Assembly (NCBI GenBank): GCA_022495995.1
Contig: JAFEMH010001364.1
Location: 62,001-126,000, forward strand
DNA: 64,000 nucleotides
From: Adenophora triphylla var. japonica
Taxonomy: Eukaryota > Streptophyta > Magnoliopsida > Asterales > Campanulaceae
Direction of reading: 5' to 3'
The position numbers and the translations under genes were made by a program. How positions within the stretch are numbered: the first letter of the stretch is position 1; every line of letters starts with the position of its first letter. The notes beneath the pieces were generated by a model. That model saw only the letters and a program-made list of their open reading frames with translations, did no database searches and was not told the origin of the DNA. Shown in pieces: positions 22,425-32,533 of the stretch.

Positions 22425-22800
22425 TCTATGATGGCAGCAAACTTCAAGTCCGTGACCTTGGCGACATCAACAAAGTCTGTGATGGCAGCAAACTTCAAGT
22501 TCGTGACCTCGGCAACATCAACAAAGTCTGTGATGGCAGCAAATTTCAAGTCCGTGACCTCGGCGACACCAGCAAAGTCTGTGACGGCAGCAAACTTCAA
22601 GACCGTGACCTCGGCAACATCAACAAAGTCTGTGATGGCAGCAAACCTCAAAGTCCGTGACCTCGGCAACGTCAACAAAATCTGTGACGGCAGCAAACTT
22701 CAAGTCCGTGACCTCGGCAACACCTTCAAATTCTGTGACCGCATCAAACTTCAAAGTCTGTAACGGCAGCAACGACAACCAAGTCCGTGACGTCGGAAAC
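22425..22800 (+). repeat. Tandem array, about 48-bp unit, seven to eight copies
   Basis: Units contain AAAGTCTGTGATGGCAGCAA and CCGTGACCTCGGCAAC. The period is near 48 bp with a few indels in the later copies. Open frames on both strands (22298-22899) result from the period. Lies upstream of the TatD PPT, matching arrays in the other Tat elements. Confidence 0.88.
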
Positions 22801-22985
22801 AATGGCAACGTCAGTAGCCTCGGGCGACACACTTTAACAACTTCATCAACAAACCGGGTATCATCAAAATTGGGTCAAGTTTTTGATTTCTCAGTATGAT
22901 TTTACCTTTTCAAAAAAAATCCCTCTTCGATTTTCAAAAATGCTTTTCAAAATATCTAAAATAGCCTTTTTAGTGTTTTGGATTC

Positions 22986-23030
22986 AAACTATGTTTGGTC
23001 TGATTCTCTTTTAGAGATACGTAGGCAGCC
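22986..23030 (+). other. Conserved two-stem inverted repeat, TatD 3' end
   Basis: AAACTATGTTTGGTCTGA up to ATACGTAGGCAGCC. The inner stem TCTCT/AGAGA pairs fully and differs from all other copies. The outer stem has one mismatch. It lies 87 bp upstream of the 3' LTR. Confidence 0.7.
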
Positions 23031-23105
23031 GTGTGGCACGACCATCCCAATGTTCAGAATGATGTCTTTTCTATCGACGACATGACTTCTTCCGTAAGTC
23101 TTGTC

Positions 23106-23117
23106 GCCGAGGGGCTC
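23106..23117 (+). other. Polypurine tract of TatD
   Basis: GCCGAGGGGCTC directly before the TG of the 3' LTR at 23118; identical core to TatA and TatC. Confidence 0.85.
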
Positions 23118-24199
23118 TGTAGACACCCCATTCTGAACCAATAATTCATGATTACACTACTCTTCATCTCTCTTTTATGTTTTGATGAAAGCATATCAGT
23201 TTCGTCATATTTCGTTAAGTTTCTAACTGACCTCGTTAGTTTTGGACTTAACTGACTAACAGAATAACTAAAGAGGACAAAATAGTCAATCGACTAGTTG
23301 TCTCGCACGAGACATACGTGTCTCGCGCGAGATAACCCCTCTGCAGGATATGCAGAATCACAATCCTTCTCCGTTTCAAACTCTTTTCTTGATAAACATC
23401 ATCTAATCCGGTTCTCCAATCATTTCTGAGTTCTAGAACCTTCCTAGGAGTGTTTTACTTCTCCACCTCTACCTCTTAAACCCCTATAAATACGTGATGA
23501 CTTTCACTATTTTAGCCTAACAGTTTTAGATTGAGAGGCCCCCGATCCACGATCGACAACACACACATTTTGTTGGTTTCTCTCCCTGAAAGATTCCTAC
23601 AAAATCACCCTAAAATCACTCCCTAAATCACCTAAAGTTTGTTTATCAACCTTGTTGATCAACAAACATCAAAGCCCGAATCAAGGACTGAGACGAGGCT
23701 CTGTCCGCATCGAGATTTGACTCTCATATTGAGTCGAAACTCTGCCCGAATCACTTCTCGACCGAGAAGACACCTTAAAACCACGTTCTAAATCAAATAC
23801 TCCCTAAATGCTAGATAAATTCTTATACTTTTACTCTTCTTCTTCTCAATCTCTCTATTGGCTTTTAGAGTGGTGTAATCCCATCAAAAGGATTAGCCTA
23901 GAGTCCCTTCAATCGATGAAGGTGATCTCGAAGCATATAATCCAATATTCCTAATCAAGAAATTGATTAGGGTTTTCTTGTTCTTTTATTTAACTATTTA
24001 TTGTAAAGATTGATAATACTAAATTGGCAAGACCGATCTTCGGATTGGGTGGAATGGGTGCTCCTCGACCTTCCCATTCCATAACTTAACCCCCAAACCC
24101 TCAAATCTCTTTTAAATCAAAAAGGTTTTTCTTATTATTTTCCTAAATAAATAATAAGTGGCGACTCAAAAGATGTTAAAAAATTCACGCATCGCTACA
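23118..24199 (+). repeat. 3' LTR of TatD
   Basis: TGTAGACACCCC to GCATCGCTACA, 1082 bp, retaining intact TG and CA ends. Palindromes at 23299-23314 and 23319-23334. Followed by the TSD GAACT at 24200-24204. Confidence 0.96.
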
Positions 24200-24208
24200 G
24201 AACTCCTA

Positions 24209-24309
24209 TGTCGGACGACACAGGACTGATGGGGAATCCTGTGTCATACGACATAGATAGTCTGAATAGCAGAATTTCTTGGACAGCAAGCCCCAGCATT
24301 TATAAAAGG
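24209..24309 (+). promoter_or_regulatory. Presumed promoter of the TatC DUF7745-like gene with palindrome pair
   Basis: TGTCGGACGACA at 24209-24220 and TGTCATACGACA at 24242-24253, start to start 33 bp, followed by TATAAAAGG at 24301-24309. These are the TatC-type palindromes that also occur in its LTR and before its PMD gene. The reading frame begins around 24415. Confidence 0.7.
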
Positions 24310-24414
24310 ACAGATTCACAAAAAACACTTTCCAGCAGTCACAGCAGCTCTAAAATCGATCCTTAACCCCAAAATTAGCCCCAAAATCCAACATTTGGCA
24401 CAAAATATAACATT

Positions 24415-25975
24415 ATGATGAGAGATCCAAGACCAAAGAACGCCAATTTCCCTCCGATCTCATCAATCTATACCGCCACCATCAAAGCAACAATCGGAGG
24501 GTTATTGACCAAAGGTATGGGTTGAGATGACTTTGGGCAATAAAGGAGTAGGCGGTTGATTGGAATCTTCTCCGGGCCGCGTCTAGATATTGGGACCGCG
24601 AGAGGCATGTCTTCACCTTCTCATACAACGACCTCACACCCACCATTGAGGAGTTCCGCGCACTGACAGGGGGATCTGAGCTTAGAGATACAGTCTTCCC
24701 GCGAGACCCACGACCCTTGATCGAGCAGCTGGTTGATTTCTTGGGATTGCCCACAGAGCAGGTATCCGACATGACTCTCGACCTGTCTTTCATTGACTTA
24801 GCTCAAATAGCCCGGCTAGCTGTATCATGCCCAGAGCTGTTCGACCTATCCATGTCTATGGACATTTTCATGCTGATCATGGTCTCTTTATATTGCTTTT
24901 GTGAGTATGATGGGGTATGCTCCGGTTTACTGCTAGGGGTTGTCAGGCAGATGCGGGGTCACCGAGGTACTACTCTGACAGAGATTCGGCCCAGGCATGG
25001 AGAGAGAGACATAGTGCCCATTCTGCTGGCGGAGACATATCACGGGATGGAAGGATTGGTTGGAGGGTCGCTATATATGGGACACGGCAGCCCCTGTCTC
25101 TTATCATTGTGGCTTTTTGAGCGCTTAAGGCTTATCTCCCCATTGCCCGCAGGGCAGACTGCAGTATCATGGGTTACACGGCAAAGGCGAGTGGCTAAGG
25201 AAGCTGCGCAGGAGAGCTGGCAGAGACGGTTGGCCAGGTATACCACCACAAATATTCAGTATTGGGTTCCCGGATGGAGGCTCGAGACTATGAGCGACAG
25301 ACATGACGATTTTGTCATCGTGAGGCTACCGGGACTGTATTTCTCATCATTTAGCATCCCATCACTCGTTCTGAGGCAGTATGGGTACCCACAGTAGGTT
25401 ATTGGCAGATTCAGAGAGCAAATTGCCCAAGATACCGCTCCCCTTAACATGACTGATGGCCAGACTACCTGATTCTTTGTTAGGGCCTTTTCGGGAGCAG
25501 CCTTTCCCGCCCGCACACTGATATGGCAGACCCGGGGCATCACATATCTGTCCACGTTATATCTTATTTGGTACGGGGAGCAGATGGGGCCAGTCCATCA
25601 CACTATTGAGGCATATTGCCAAGGTACCCGAGGAGGGAATCAGACTAGCCGGGAGTTACGAGATGCTGAGGCGTTGAATGACCCAGACAATGTGACCGAT
25701 GATCCGGCAGTAGATTATGAGAGACTCGTAGAGAGGAGAGCCAAGATGAGGTATGAACCTGAGGTTATGGCACGGAGGACAGCCTTGAGGGAGGAGAGGG
25801 CTGCCCAGGCGGCACTGAGAGCTGCCGGATTGGTTGACTCACCGGCTCGTAGCATTCCTGAGCCGGGACGATGAGAGACAGACCTTTTTGAGATAGCTAG
25901 GCCAAAGACCTCCCGAGGACCAAGAAAGAGGAAGAAGAAGAATGCTAGTTCGGGAGCGGGAACGAGTGACTAGGA
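24415..25975 (+). pseudogene. TatC DUF7745-like accessory gene (antisense to pol), nonsense-riddled but in one frame
   Basis: One frame runs from about 24420 to 25973 with five in-frame stops (24528 TGA, 24549 TAG, 25395 TAG, 25470 TGA, 25872 TGA) and no internal frameshift. The start is unclear: the ATGs at 24415/24418 are in another frame. N-terminal residues DWNLLRAASRYWDRERHVF and SYNDLTPTIEEFRALTGG match the PMD-related fold I know as DUF7745. Further on are RDIVPILLAETYHGM, WVPGWRLET and PGLYFSSFSIPSLVLRQYG. The end is a basic tail. TatE and TatB carry homologues. Spacing from the pol end (26517) is about 540 bp, convergent. Role unknown; the position suggests an accessory protein, not a host gene. 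Confidence 0.75.
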
Positions 25976-26516
25976 TTAGGTGATCGGTCCTTGTATCCCT
26001 TATTGCCGACACAGACAGACTAGACGTACTTTTCAAAATGTACTTTTGCTTAAGTTAGTGAGTCGAGAGTAGATCGTGCTTGAACTCATCAAAGAATGTA
26101 TTAATGTAGTGAAAGTTGAAATTACTTCAAAACTTAATCAAGACACATCTTGGTATTTACAAATAATTGTTTACAAGATTTAGTAATTTTGATGATTTTT
26201 AGACCGAACCGCAAGCGGTTGCCTACGTTCCCCTTTTACAAAGGGAGGACTAAGGGGCTCAGGTCTCCGTAGTTCGATTCAATCAACTTTGTGTTTAAGA
26301 AAGGGAAAGATAGAAGGGGGGTAAGTGGTGAACCCTATTTTTTACCTAGACCGCCCATTTTTAGGGTTTTCAATCTAGTTGGGTATATTCTTTAGCACCG
26401 AGCGCGCCCTTTGTTTTACACGGACTGCCTTTTGAGAGGTTTTCAGTCTCGTCTGGGTACATTATTTTCGCGCTTTTATTATTTTTTCTTTTTTTTTCAT
26501 AGAGGGGAGACTCGAT
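25976..26516. other. TatC spacer between convergent DUF7745 and pol genes
   Basis: Non-coding, homologous to the TatB spacer 10237-10638 and to the TatE spacer. Holds the two-stem repeat at 26217-26276. Both transcription units presumably terminate here. Confidence 0.65.
26217..26276 (-). other. Conserved two-stem inverted repeat, TatC spacer
   Basis: In minus sense it reads CGAACTACGGAGACCTGAGC up to GAACGTAGGCAACC. The inner stem CCCCTT/AAGGGG has a long loop. About 240 bp downstream of the pol stop codon in pol sense. Confidence 0.7.
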
Positions 26517-29140
26517 TCAAACATAATAGCGGCGCAGCTTGTCGCCGTTCACCGGGTGCATAAAGGGGTTACCATCCAAATCTGTCAACCTCATTGCTCC
26601 ACCAGAAAAGATTTCTTTCACCAAATATGGGCCAACCCAAACTGGCGCCCACTTGCCCAACGGACTAAATTGGTTCGGCGGCTTCTCCTTCAAGACCAAA
26701 TCGCCCACCTTAATGTCACAGGGATGCACCTTCTTGTCAAAGGCCCTAGCCATACGCTTTTGATAAGACCGGATGTGTTCCATCACCTTGAGCCTTCGTT
26801 CATCGAGAAGAGCTAATTCGTCATGCCGACTTTGAAGCCAGTCTATCTCATTGACCTCATTTTCTACCAGAACCCGAAGAGAGGGAATCTCTAACTCAAT
26901 GGGCAAGACGGCATCCATCCCATATGTCAAAGCGAACGGGGTTTCACCGGTGGCTGTCCTTACTGAAGTACGATAGCCCCATAATGCCAGATGAAGCTTC
27001 TCAGGACAATACCGGTTTCGTTCGGCCATCTTTCGGATGATCCTTTCTAAGTTCTTATTTGTGGCCTCGACAGCACCATTGGTCTGAGGGCGGTATGGAG
27101 ATGACTTATGGCGCTTGATCCTGAACTCTGCAAGCAGTCTATCGGCATCTACCTCGAAGTGTGACCCGTTGTCAGAAATAATCTCATTTGGAACTCCATA
27201 TCGGCACAGAATGTTCTCCTTTATAAAACGGGCCACCTTTTTGGAGTTAAGTACCTTGTAGGATGCTGCTTCAACCCACTTGGTGAAATAATCAACGGCG
27301 ACCAACACAAATTCATGACCATTGCTGCCTGCAGGAGTTATTTTCCCAATGACATCAATCCCCAAAGTCGCAAACGGCCAAGGAGTGCTCATACAATAGA
27401 GATCGTGGGGAGGTATATGGTTGAGATTGGAGAACCGCTGACACTTATCAAGAGTCTGCACAAACTGTATACAGTCAGTCTCCATGGAGATCCAATAATA
27501 GCCCATCCTGAGTATGCTGAACATCAAGGCTCGGGCATTCATATGTGGTCCACATGCACCACCATGGACTTCCTCCATGACCTTGTTAGCTTTGGTCTTG
27601 CTGATACAGAGCAAAAGCGGTCCTCGGTGTCTTTTCTTCCATAAGTCGTCTCCCAGAATAACATACTGCGCAGACAATCTCTTTAAAGCTTGCAGGCTTT
27701 TGGCGCGAAGACCCTCTTTCAGCTTACCATCCTCATCTGTCGGGAACGAGGCTTCGCCATGTTTGAGATACTGGAAAATCTAGCTGTACCATAAGTCATC
27801 GACCTTCTCCAGTTCGATCTGACAACAGTAGGCAGGGTTCTCACGTCTCCCAATTCTGAAGGGTTTTACTGACTCACCCTCTGAAATCTTTACCAAAGAG
27901 GCTAAAGTGGCTAGGGCATCCGCGAATTTATTCTTGTCCCGAGGCAGATAATGGAATGTGACCTCCTTAAATTGGTTGATCAAATCCTCCATATAAGCAT
28001 AGTACAATTGTAAGTACTGGTCCACGGTTTTCCACTTATTGGACACCTGGTTGATGATTAGTTGAGAGTCTCCATATACCTCCAACTCTTCGACATTTCT
28101 CTCCAGAGCTGCCTCAAGGCCGGCTATGCAAGCTTCATATTCCGTGGCGTCGTTAGTAGCCGGGAAATTCAACTTGATAGCGATGGGGGTGTGCGCGTCC
28201 TTTGGGTCAACCAAAACCATACCGATACCGTTGCCTCTCTTATTGGCGGCACCATCAAAAAATAATTGCCAACGGTCTGTACCTTCTACCACAAAAATCC
28301 TATCATCCAAAAATTGGGGTTCAAGTCCGCGTGCCTCTAAGCTTGGAAAATCTACCAAATGGTCTGACAAGGCTTGGCCTTTGATTGCCTTGCGGGTCAC
28401 AAATTTGATATCAAACTCGGCTAAGAAGAAGGACCACTTCGCGAGCCTCGACGACAGAGAAGGCTTATCAAATAGGCACTTGATGGGGTCCATTTTTGAC
28501 ACTAGATACACCGTATGTGCCAACAGATAATGCCTCAATTTACCGAGCACCCATACCAAAGCTGCACAGGTTTCTCTAAAGCCGAATAGTTCAATTCACT
28601 ACCCTGAAGCTTCCGGCTGACGAAATAGATGGCATTCTCCACTTTCGAGTCTGGCTTCTCTTGTGCAAGCATGGCTCCGACAGCCGTATCTGTAACCGTC
28701 AAATATAGCAGCAAGGGTTTGTCCTTATGCAGGGGGCAAAGGATTGGGGGATGGACCAAGTGGGCCTTAATTGTCTCAAAGGCGATCTGACACTCCTCAT
28801 TCCATTCAACCTCCTGTTTCTTCTTGAGCAGCTTAAAAATCGGCTCACAAATAGAGGTTAACTGATGGATGAATCGGCTGATATACTGAAGATGACCCAT
28901 GAAAGCCTTCACCTCCGTGACTGTCCTTGGTGGCTTCATCTCAATAATGGCCTTAATCTTTCCCGGATCGGCCTCAATGCCACGCTCTGTAACCATATAT
29001 CCCAAAACCTTTCCTCGGACCTCGCCAAAAGTGCATTTCGCCGGGTTCAATCTCATATCATGCTCCCGCAGTCGGTTAAAGAACTTCCTCAAGTCGACCA
29101 AGTGTTGACCATCTGACCCCTTAGAATGGATAATCATATC
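26517..29140 (-). pseudogene. pol: TatC pol, 3' half: RT end, RNase H, second RNase H, integrase
   Basis: Begins at the TatE junction with DMIIHSKGSDGQHL, the residues just after the RT active-site aspartates, and runs to the stop at 26517. After the RT thumb comes the RT-linked RNase H (LLLYLTVTDTAVGAML, YSALEK, MDPIKCLFDKP). A second RNase H follows (LFFDGAANKRGNGIG, YGDSQLIINQV), which marks the Tat clade. Integrase has the zinc region (HGGACGPHMNARAL, CIQFVQTLDKC) and the D,D,E core (GIDVIGKIT, ISDNGSHF, NGAVEATNKNLERI). Defects are a 1-nt loss near 28560 and a TAG at 27780. Non-functional. Confidence 0.93.
29136..29140. other. Probable TSD of TatE (one copy in window)
   Basis: ATATC directly left of the TatE LTR end, in the position where the related TatE pol reads ATGTC. 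The partner copy would be next to the TatE 5' LTR beyond 64000. Confidence 0.5.
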
Positions 29141-30069
29141 TGAAATTACCCGGATCCGAGAGGCAGCGCAATCGCGCCCCGGCATCTGGCATTTCCCGCT
29201 TTGCAGCTTTTTCGTTGGTGGAGGTGTCTCGCTGTGTTTTGCTTTGTAGAGTCCCCACGCCGTTTTTATTATTAAGCCCAAAACATTGAGAAAGGGCATC
29301 AGTTTAAAAATAATAATAAACTATTTTTGTGTGATGAGATTTTGAGTTCGGAGGTCAGATGACTCCTCGGGAAGAGAATATTAGAATCTTAGAGCTCACC
29401 CGAGTCGCCTCGTAAAAACGAGTCTTTCGGATACCCCTAATAATCTTTAACTGTTGTGTGTGTGTGTGTGCTTTTAAAAATGCATGCTGTATCGGATGTC
29501 TACATTGTACTCTACGTATTGAAATGTATTGAAATAGTAATGGAAGGAAGCCTTACCAATGTTGGTTCGTGTCTGTCTTCCGCTGGGGAATAGTGTTTGA
29601 GGATGGAATAATGTTCCGGCACGGACCGGGATTGCTTCGGGAGGGGCCGGTTGTCTGCGGACAGAGATTCGGCGTGAGTTGAGATTGTAGGCTGCGTTCG
29701 GGCAGAGGTTTGGCATGCTTTGAGATCGCAGGGATTACTCGGGCAGAGTTTCGGCGTCCGTTGGGATGGCAGGAGTCACTCGAGCGGAGTTTCGGCGTGC
29801 GTTCAAGTTACCGGTTTGACTCGGAAAGAGCCGGGACACCTTGGGAAAGACCAGGCAAGGCCTCAGAGTACCACGTGGGGCCTCAGAGTACCTCGAGAGT
29901 GCCTCGGGGCAGTGCGGGAGCGCTCAAAGAGGCTTCGGAGCACCACGAGGGAGCTCGGAAGGATCCGAAAGGGGCCGGGATTGCCCCGAAGGGTCTTAGA
30001 GGGGAGCCTGAAGGCTAGGGGAAGAAGAGAGAAGAGGGAGGTGTGTATGAAATGGGAGGGGGAGCCCTC

Positions 30070-30112
30070 TATTTATAGTGGTAGATTTCATGCAAAGAGG
30101 TCCGTACGGACC
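30070..30112 (-). promoter_or_regulatory. TatE LTR core promoter: TATA box plus proximal palindrome
   Basis: TATAAATA (minus) at 30070-30077 and GGTCCGTACGGACC at 30099-30112, 21 bp upstream in promoter sense. Confidence 0.75.
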
Positions 30113-30205
30113 TTGTAGGTTATTCAGAATTTTAGTTTTCCTCGATTTGAGGGAATCTGTAATAATTGTGAATATTCTGGAATGATGGTGTCCCCTATGC
30201 AAAGA

Positions 30206-30250
30206 GGTCCATACGGACCATCTTAGCATGCAAAGAGGTCCGTACGGACC
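30206..30250. promoter_or_regulatory. TatE LTR palindrome pair, 31-bp spacing
   Basis: GGTCCATACGGACC at 30206-30219 and GGTCCGTACGGACC at 30237-30250. The spacing of 31 bp start to start is the same as upstream of both antisense genes. Confidence 0.8.
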
Positions 30251-30334
30251 AACCATGCATGAGGGTAATGATTTTCTTCGGGATTTGAGGGAATATTGTG
30301 GACTTTAAGGGGATTCAGTAATTATTGCAACAAA

Positions 30335-30352
30335 GTGGTCCGTACGGACCAC
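30335..30352. promoter_or_regulatory. TatE LTR palindrome, 18 bp perfect
   Basis: GTGGTCCGTACGGACCAC, the longest perfect form of the motif, 100 bp beyond the preceding copy. Confidence 0.8.
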
Positions 30353-30547
30353 TTATGCTTTTCCAATTTCCTGAAAATTTCCAAAAGGTCCTTTTGTCCC
30401 CTTTTATCACAGAAAGGCTCCTCCCTTGGTTTGGCTGAGGGTTTTTGAGGGTTTTTGAGTACTAGAGGTCTTTGAGACTGTGTTTGTGAGTCTGCGGTGT
30501 TTCCCATGTGCTCGGAAGAGGGTGATTCAGATTGGGGTACTTACAGA

Positions 30548-30562
30548 AGCCCCTCGACGATG
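30548..30562 (-). other. Polypurine tract of TatE
   Basis: Minus-strand CGTCGAGGGGCTTC before the LTR start at 30547; a slightly changed version of the tract in TatA, TatC and TatD. Confidence 0.7.
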
Positions 30563-30712
30563 TCACTTACGGAGGAAGTGGGGTCATTGATAAGATAAGG
30601 GTCCTAATCTGGATCGCGTGCTGGGAGAGGAAGTGATCGTGGAGGTCGGGGTGAGGACGTGGCGGTGTCCTATTGTGTGACCGTTTAGGTCAGTTGGCTG
30701 GACCCTGTGATA

Positions 30713-30757
30713 GGATTCATACGTATCCCTAGCGGGAATCAAGCCTGATCGTAGTTC
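30713..30757 (-). other. Conserved two-stem inverted repeat, TatE 3' end copy 1
   Basis: In minus sense GAACTACGATCAGGCTTGA up to ATACGTATGAATCC. The inner stem is TCCC-GCTA-GGGA. About 165 bp from the LTR. Confidence 0.7.
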
Positions 30758-30921
30758 AGGTGTGGGGTGAGTGTTTGTGGTGCACGAGGATGGAAAGGGT
30801 CCTCTGACTGAAACTTTGTGCATGGATGTGGTGGTGTCCTGTGGGTGACCGTATAGGTCGATGGTGAGGGCGTTGTGGCATCCTGGGTGACCGTATAGGT
30901 CGATGGCTGGACCCTGTGATA

Positions 30922-30966
30922 GGATTCCTACGTATCCCTGGCGGGAATCAAGCCTGGTCGTAGTTC
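30922..30966 (-). other. Conserved two-stem inverted repeat, TatE 3' end copy 2
   Basis: In minus sense GAACTACGACCAGGCTTGA up to ATACGTAGGAATCC; inner stem TCCC-GCCA-GGGA. It is part of a diverged ~200-bp duplication with copy 1. Confidence 0.7.
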
Positions 30967-31298
30967 AGATGTTGTGAATTTGTGAGTGTATGTGGGCGTG
31001 ATGGTGCCCTGAAGTATCGTGTGACCGCCGAGGTCAGTGGTAAGGACAGGGTGGTGTCCTAAGATGTGGTGACCGCCGAGGTTAATTTTGAGGACGTGGT
31101 GGCATCCTAGGATAGAAATTTTACGATTTTCCTAATCGGGTGGTTTAAGGCCTTCTGGGCCGGAGATAGTGATTTGGGAGGTTTATACGGTCTTCCGGAC
31201 CGAGTGATTTAAAGCCTTCCGGGCTGGAGGTAGTGAGGTGGGAGGTTTATACGGTCTTTCGGACCGAGTGATTTAAAGCCTTCCAGGCTGGAGGTAGT

Positions 31299-31570
31299 AT
31301 GAGGACTTGAATCGTCTTCTGGTTGCAGTTTGCCATGCGTGAGGACTTGAATCATCTTCTGGCTGAGGTTGTGCCATGCGTGAGGACTTGAATCGTCTTC
31401 TGGCTGAGGTTGTGCCATACATGAGGACTTGAATCGTCTTCTGGCTGCGGTTTGCCATGCGTGAGGACTTGAATCGTCTTCTGGCTGTGGTTTGCCATGC
31501 GTGAGGACTTGAATCGTCTTCTGGCTGCGATTTGCCATGCGTGAGGACTTGAATCATCTTTTGGCTGCGG
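31299..31570 (+). repeat. Tandem array, 40-41-bp unit, about seven copies
   Basis: TGAGGACTTGAATCGTCTTC recurs at 40-41-bp steps (for example 31381, 31422, 31462). Minus-strand frames of over 100 codons here (31209-31765) are repeat artefacts. Flanked by related shorter repeats (phrases such as GACCGTATAGGTCGATGG) from about 30640. Confidence 0.88.
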
Positions 31571-31814
31571 TTGTGGAGGCATGGCTGCCTTGACATGTAA
31601 GAAGTGCGATTGGCTCACGTTTTGTCTGTTGGGGAAAAGGGTGGACTTATGATGACTGTCGATGTTCATCCGTAGGGGGTATTGGGGCCTTGTAGGGGCT
31701 TTTCCTGCTGAGAAGGTGGCGTCGGGCTTACTTTGATGGCCGGTGCTTGCGTTGTCGTTGAGCATTTTGGAGGCGTTTTGTGCCTTGAGATTTGTGCTGG
31801 GAGGTGTTGGCTCC

Positions 31815-32440
31815 TTCTTGCGCTTGTTTTGCCGTTGAGTGGGCGAGGTTCGGGCTTACATTGACGGCTGGTTCTTGAATTGCCGTTGAGTGGGCGAAGT
31901 CCGGGCTTACATTGATGGCCGGTTCTTGAATTGCCGTTGAGTGGGCGAAGTCCGGGCTTACATTGACGGCCGGTTCTTGAATTGCCGTTGAGTGGGCGAA
32001 GTCCGGGCTTACATTGACGGCCGGTTCTTGAATTGCCGTTGAGTGGGCGAAGTCCGGGCTTACATTGACGGCCGGTTCTTGAATTGCCGTTGAGTGGGCG
32101 AAGTCCGAGCTTACATTGACGGCCGGTTCTTGAATTGCCGTTGAGTGGGCGAAGTCCGGGCTTACATTGACGGCCGGTTCTTGAATTGCCGTTGAGTGGG
32201 CGATGTCCGGGCTTACATTGATCGTCGTGGTTCTTACTGAACTGGGCTGAAGTCCAAGCGGTTCTTGAATTGCCGTTGAGTGGGCGAAGTCCGGGCTTAC
32301 ATTGACGGCCGGTGCTTGAATTGCCGTTGAGTGGGCGAAGTCCGGGCTTACATTGACGGCCGGATCTTGAATTGCCATTGAGTGGGCGAAATCCGGGCTT
32401 ACATTGACGGTCGGTTCTTGAATTGCCGTTGGTTATGGAC
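31815..32440 (+). repeat. Tandem array, 51-bp unit, about twelve copies
   Basis: Units contain TTGCCGTTGAGTGGGCGAAG and repeat at 51 bp (for example 31871 and 31922). One unit near 32225-32270 is a longer variant. 51 is divisible by three, so a 216-codon minus-strand frame stays open (31728-32378) without being a gene. High copy identity suggests recent amplification. Confidence 0.93.
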
Positions 32441-32533
32441 CAAATTGCACTGAATTTGCTGAAATAGGCCTTAGGACAGCCAGGGGCAAAGATTATAAGG
32501 GCAAGAAAGTAATTTGGCCCTCCCTTGCAAGAA

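Larger units (their letters stand above)
16660..24199 (+). mobile_element. TatD: complete non-autonomous gag-only Tat element
   Basis: Two LTRs of exactly 1082 bp (16660-17741 and 23118-24199), a 5-bp TSD, PBS, gag, tandem array and PPT are present. Between the end of gag (20532) and the 3' LTR no protease, RT, RNase H or integrase is detectable in any frame. This is the plan of a terminal-repeat element with only gag, which needs enzymes from a relative. By eye the LTRs differ at about 35-40 positions (~3.5%), mostly transitions, consistent with decay of methylated DNA. Inserted in TatC between its PMD and DUF7745 genes. Confidence 0.92.
10639..29140 (-). mobile_element. TatC: Tat-type gypsy element with two antisense accessory genes (contains TatD)
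   Basis: Element orientation is minus. From right to left: truncated pol (29140-26517), spacer, DUF7745-like gene on the plus strand (24415-25975), the TatD insertion (16660-24199 with its TSD), PMD-like gene on the plus strand (13630-15939), 67-bp and 113-bp arrays, PPT and 3' LTR (12221-10639). The dual RNase H architecture and downstream antisense ORFs are features of the Tat clade. The 5' half of pol and the 5' LTR were displaced by the TatE insertion at 29141 and lie right of the window. A 5-bp TSD candidate TTTAC at 10634-10638 cannot be checked. Confidence 0.85.
29141..30547 (-). repeat. 3' LTR of TatE
   Basis: In minus sense starts TGTAAGTACCCC at 30547 and ends GGGTAATTTCA at 29141 (1407 bp). 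TATAAATA lies on the minus strand at 30070-30077. Four GGTCCGTACGGACC palindromes (one with a mismatch) sit in U3 at 30099, 30206, 30237 and 30337. A TG microsatellite is near 29455-29470. Confidence 0.82.

Noticed and set aside
22298..22899. Several ORFs on both strands with repeated DLGNINKVCDGSK-type phrases
   Set aside because: Arise from the ~48-bp array in the TatD 3' UTR.
31728..32378. 216-codon minus-strand ORF with a repeated STAIQEPAVNVSPDFAH phrase
   Set aside because: Exactly the 51-bp array read in an open frame; no domain.
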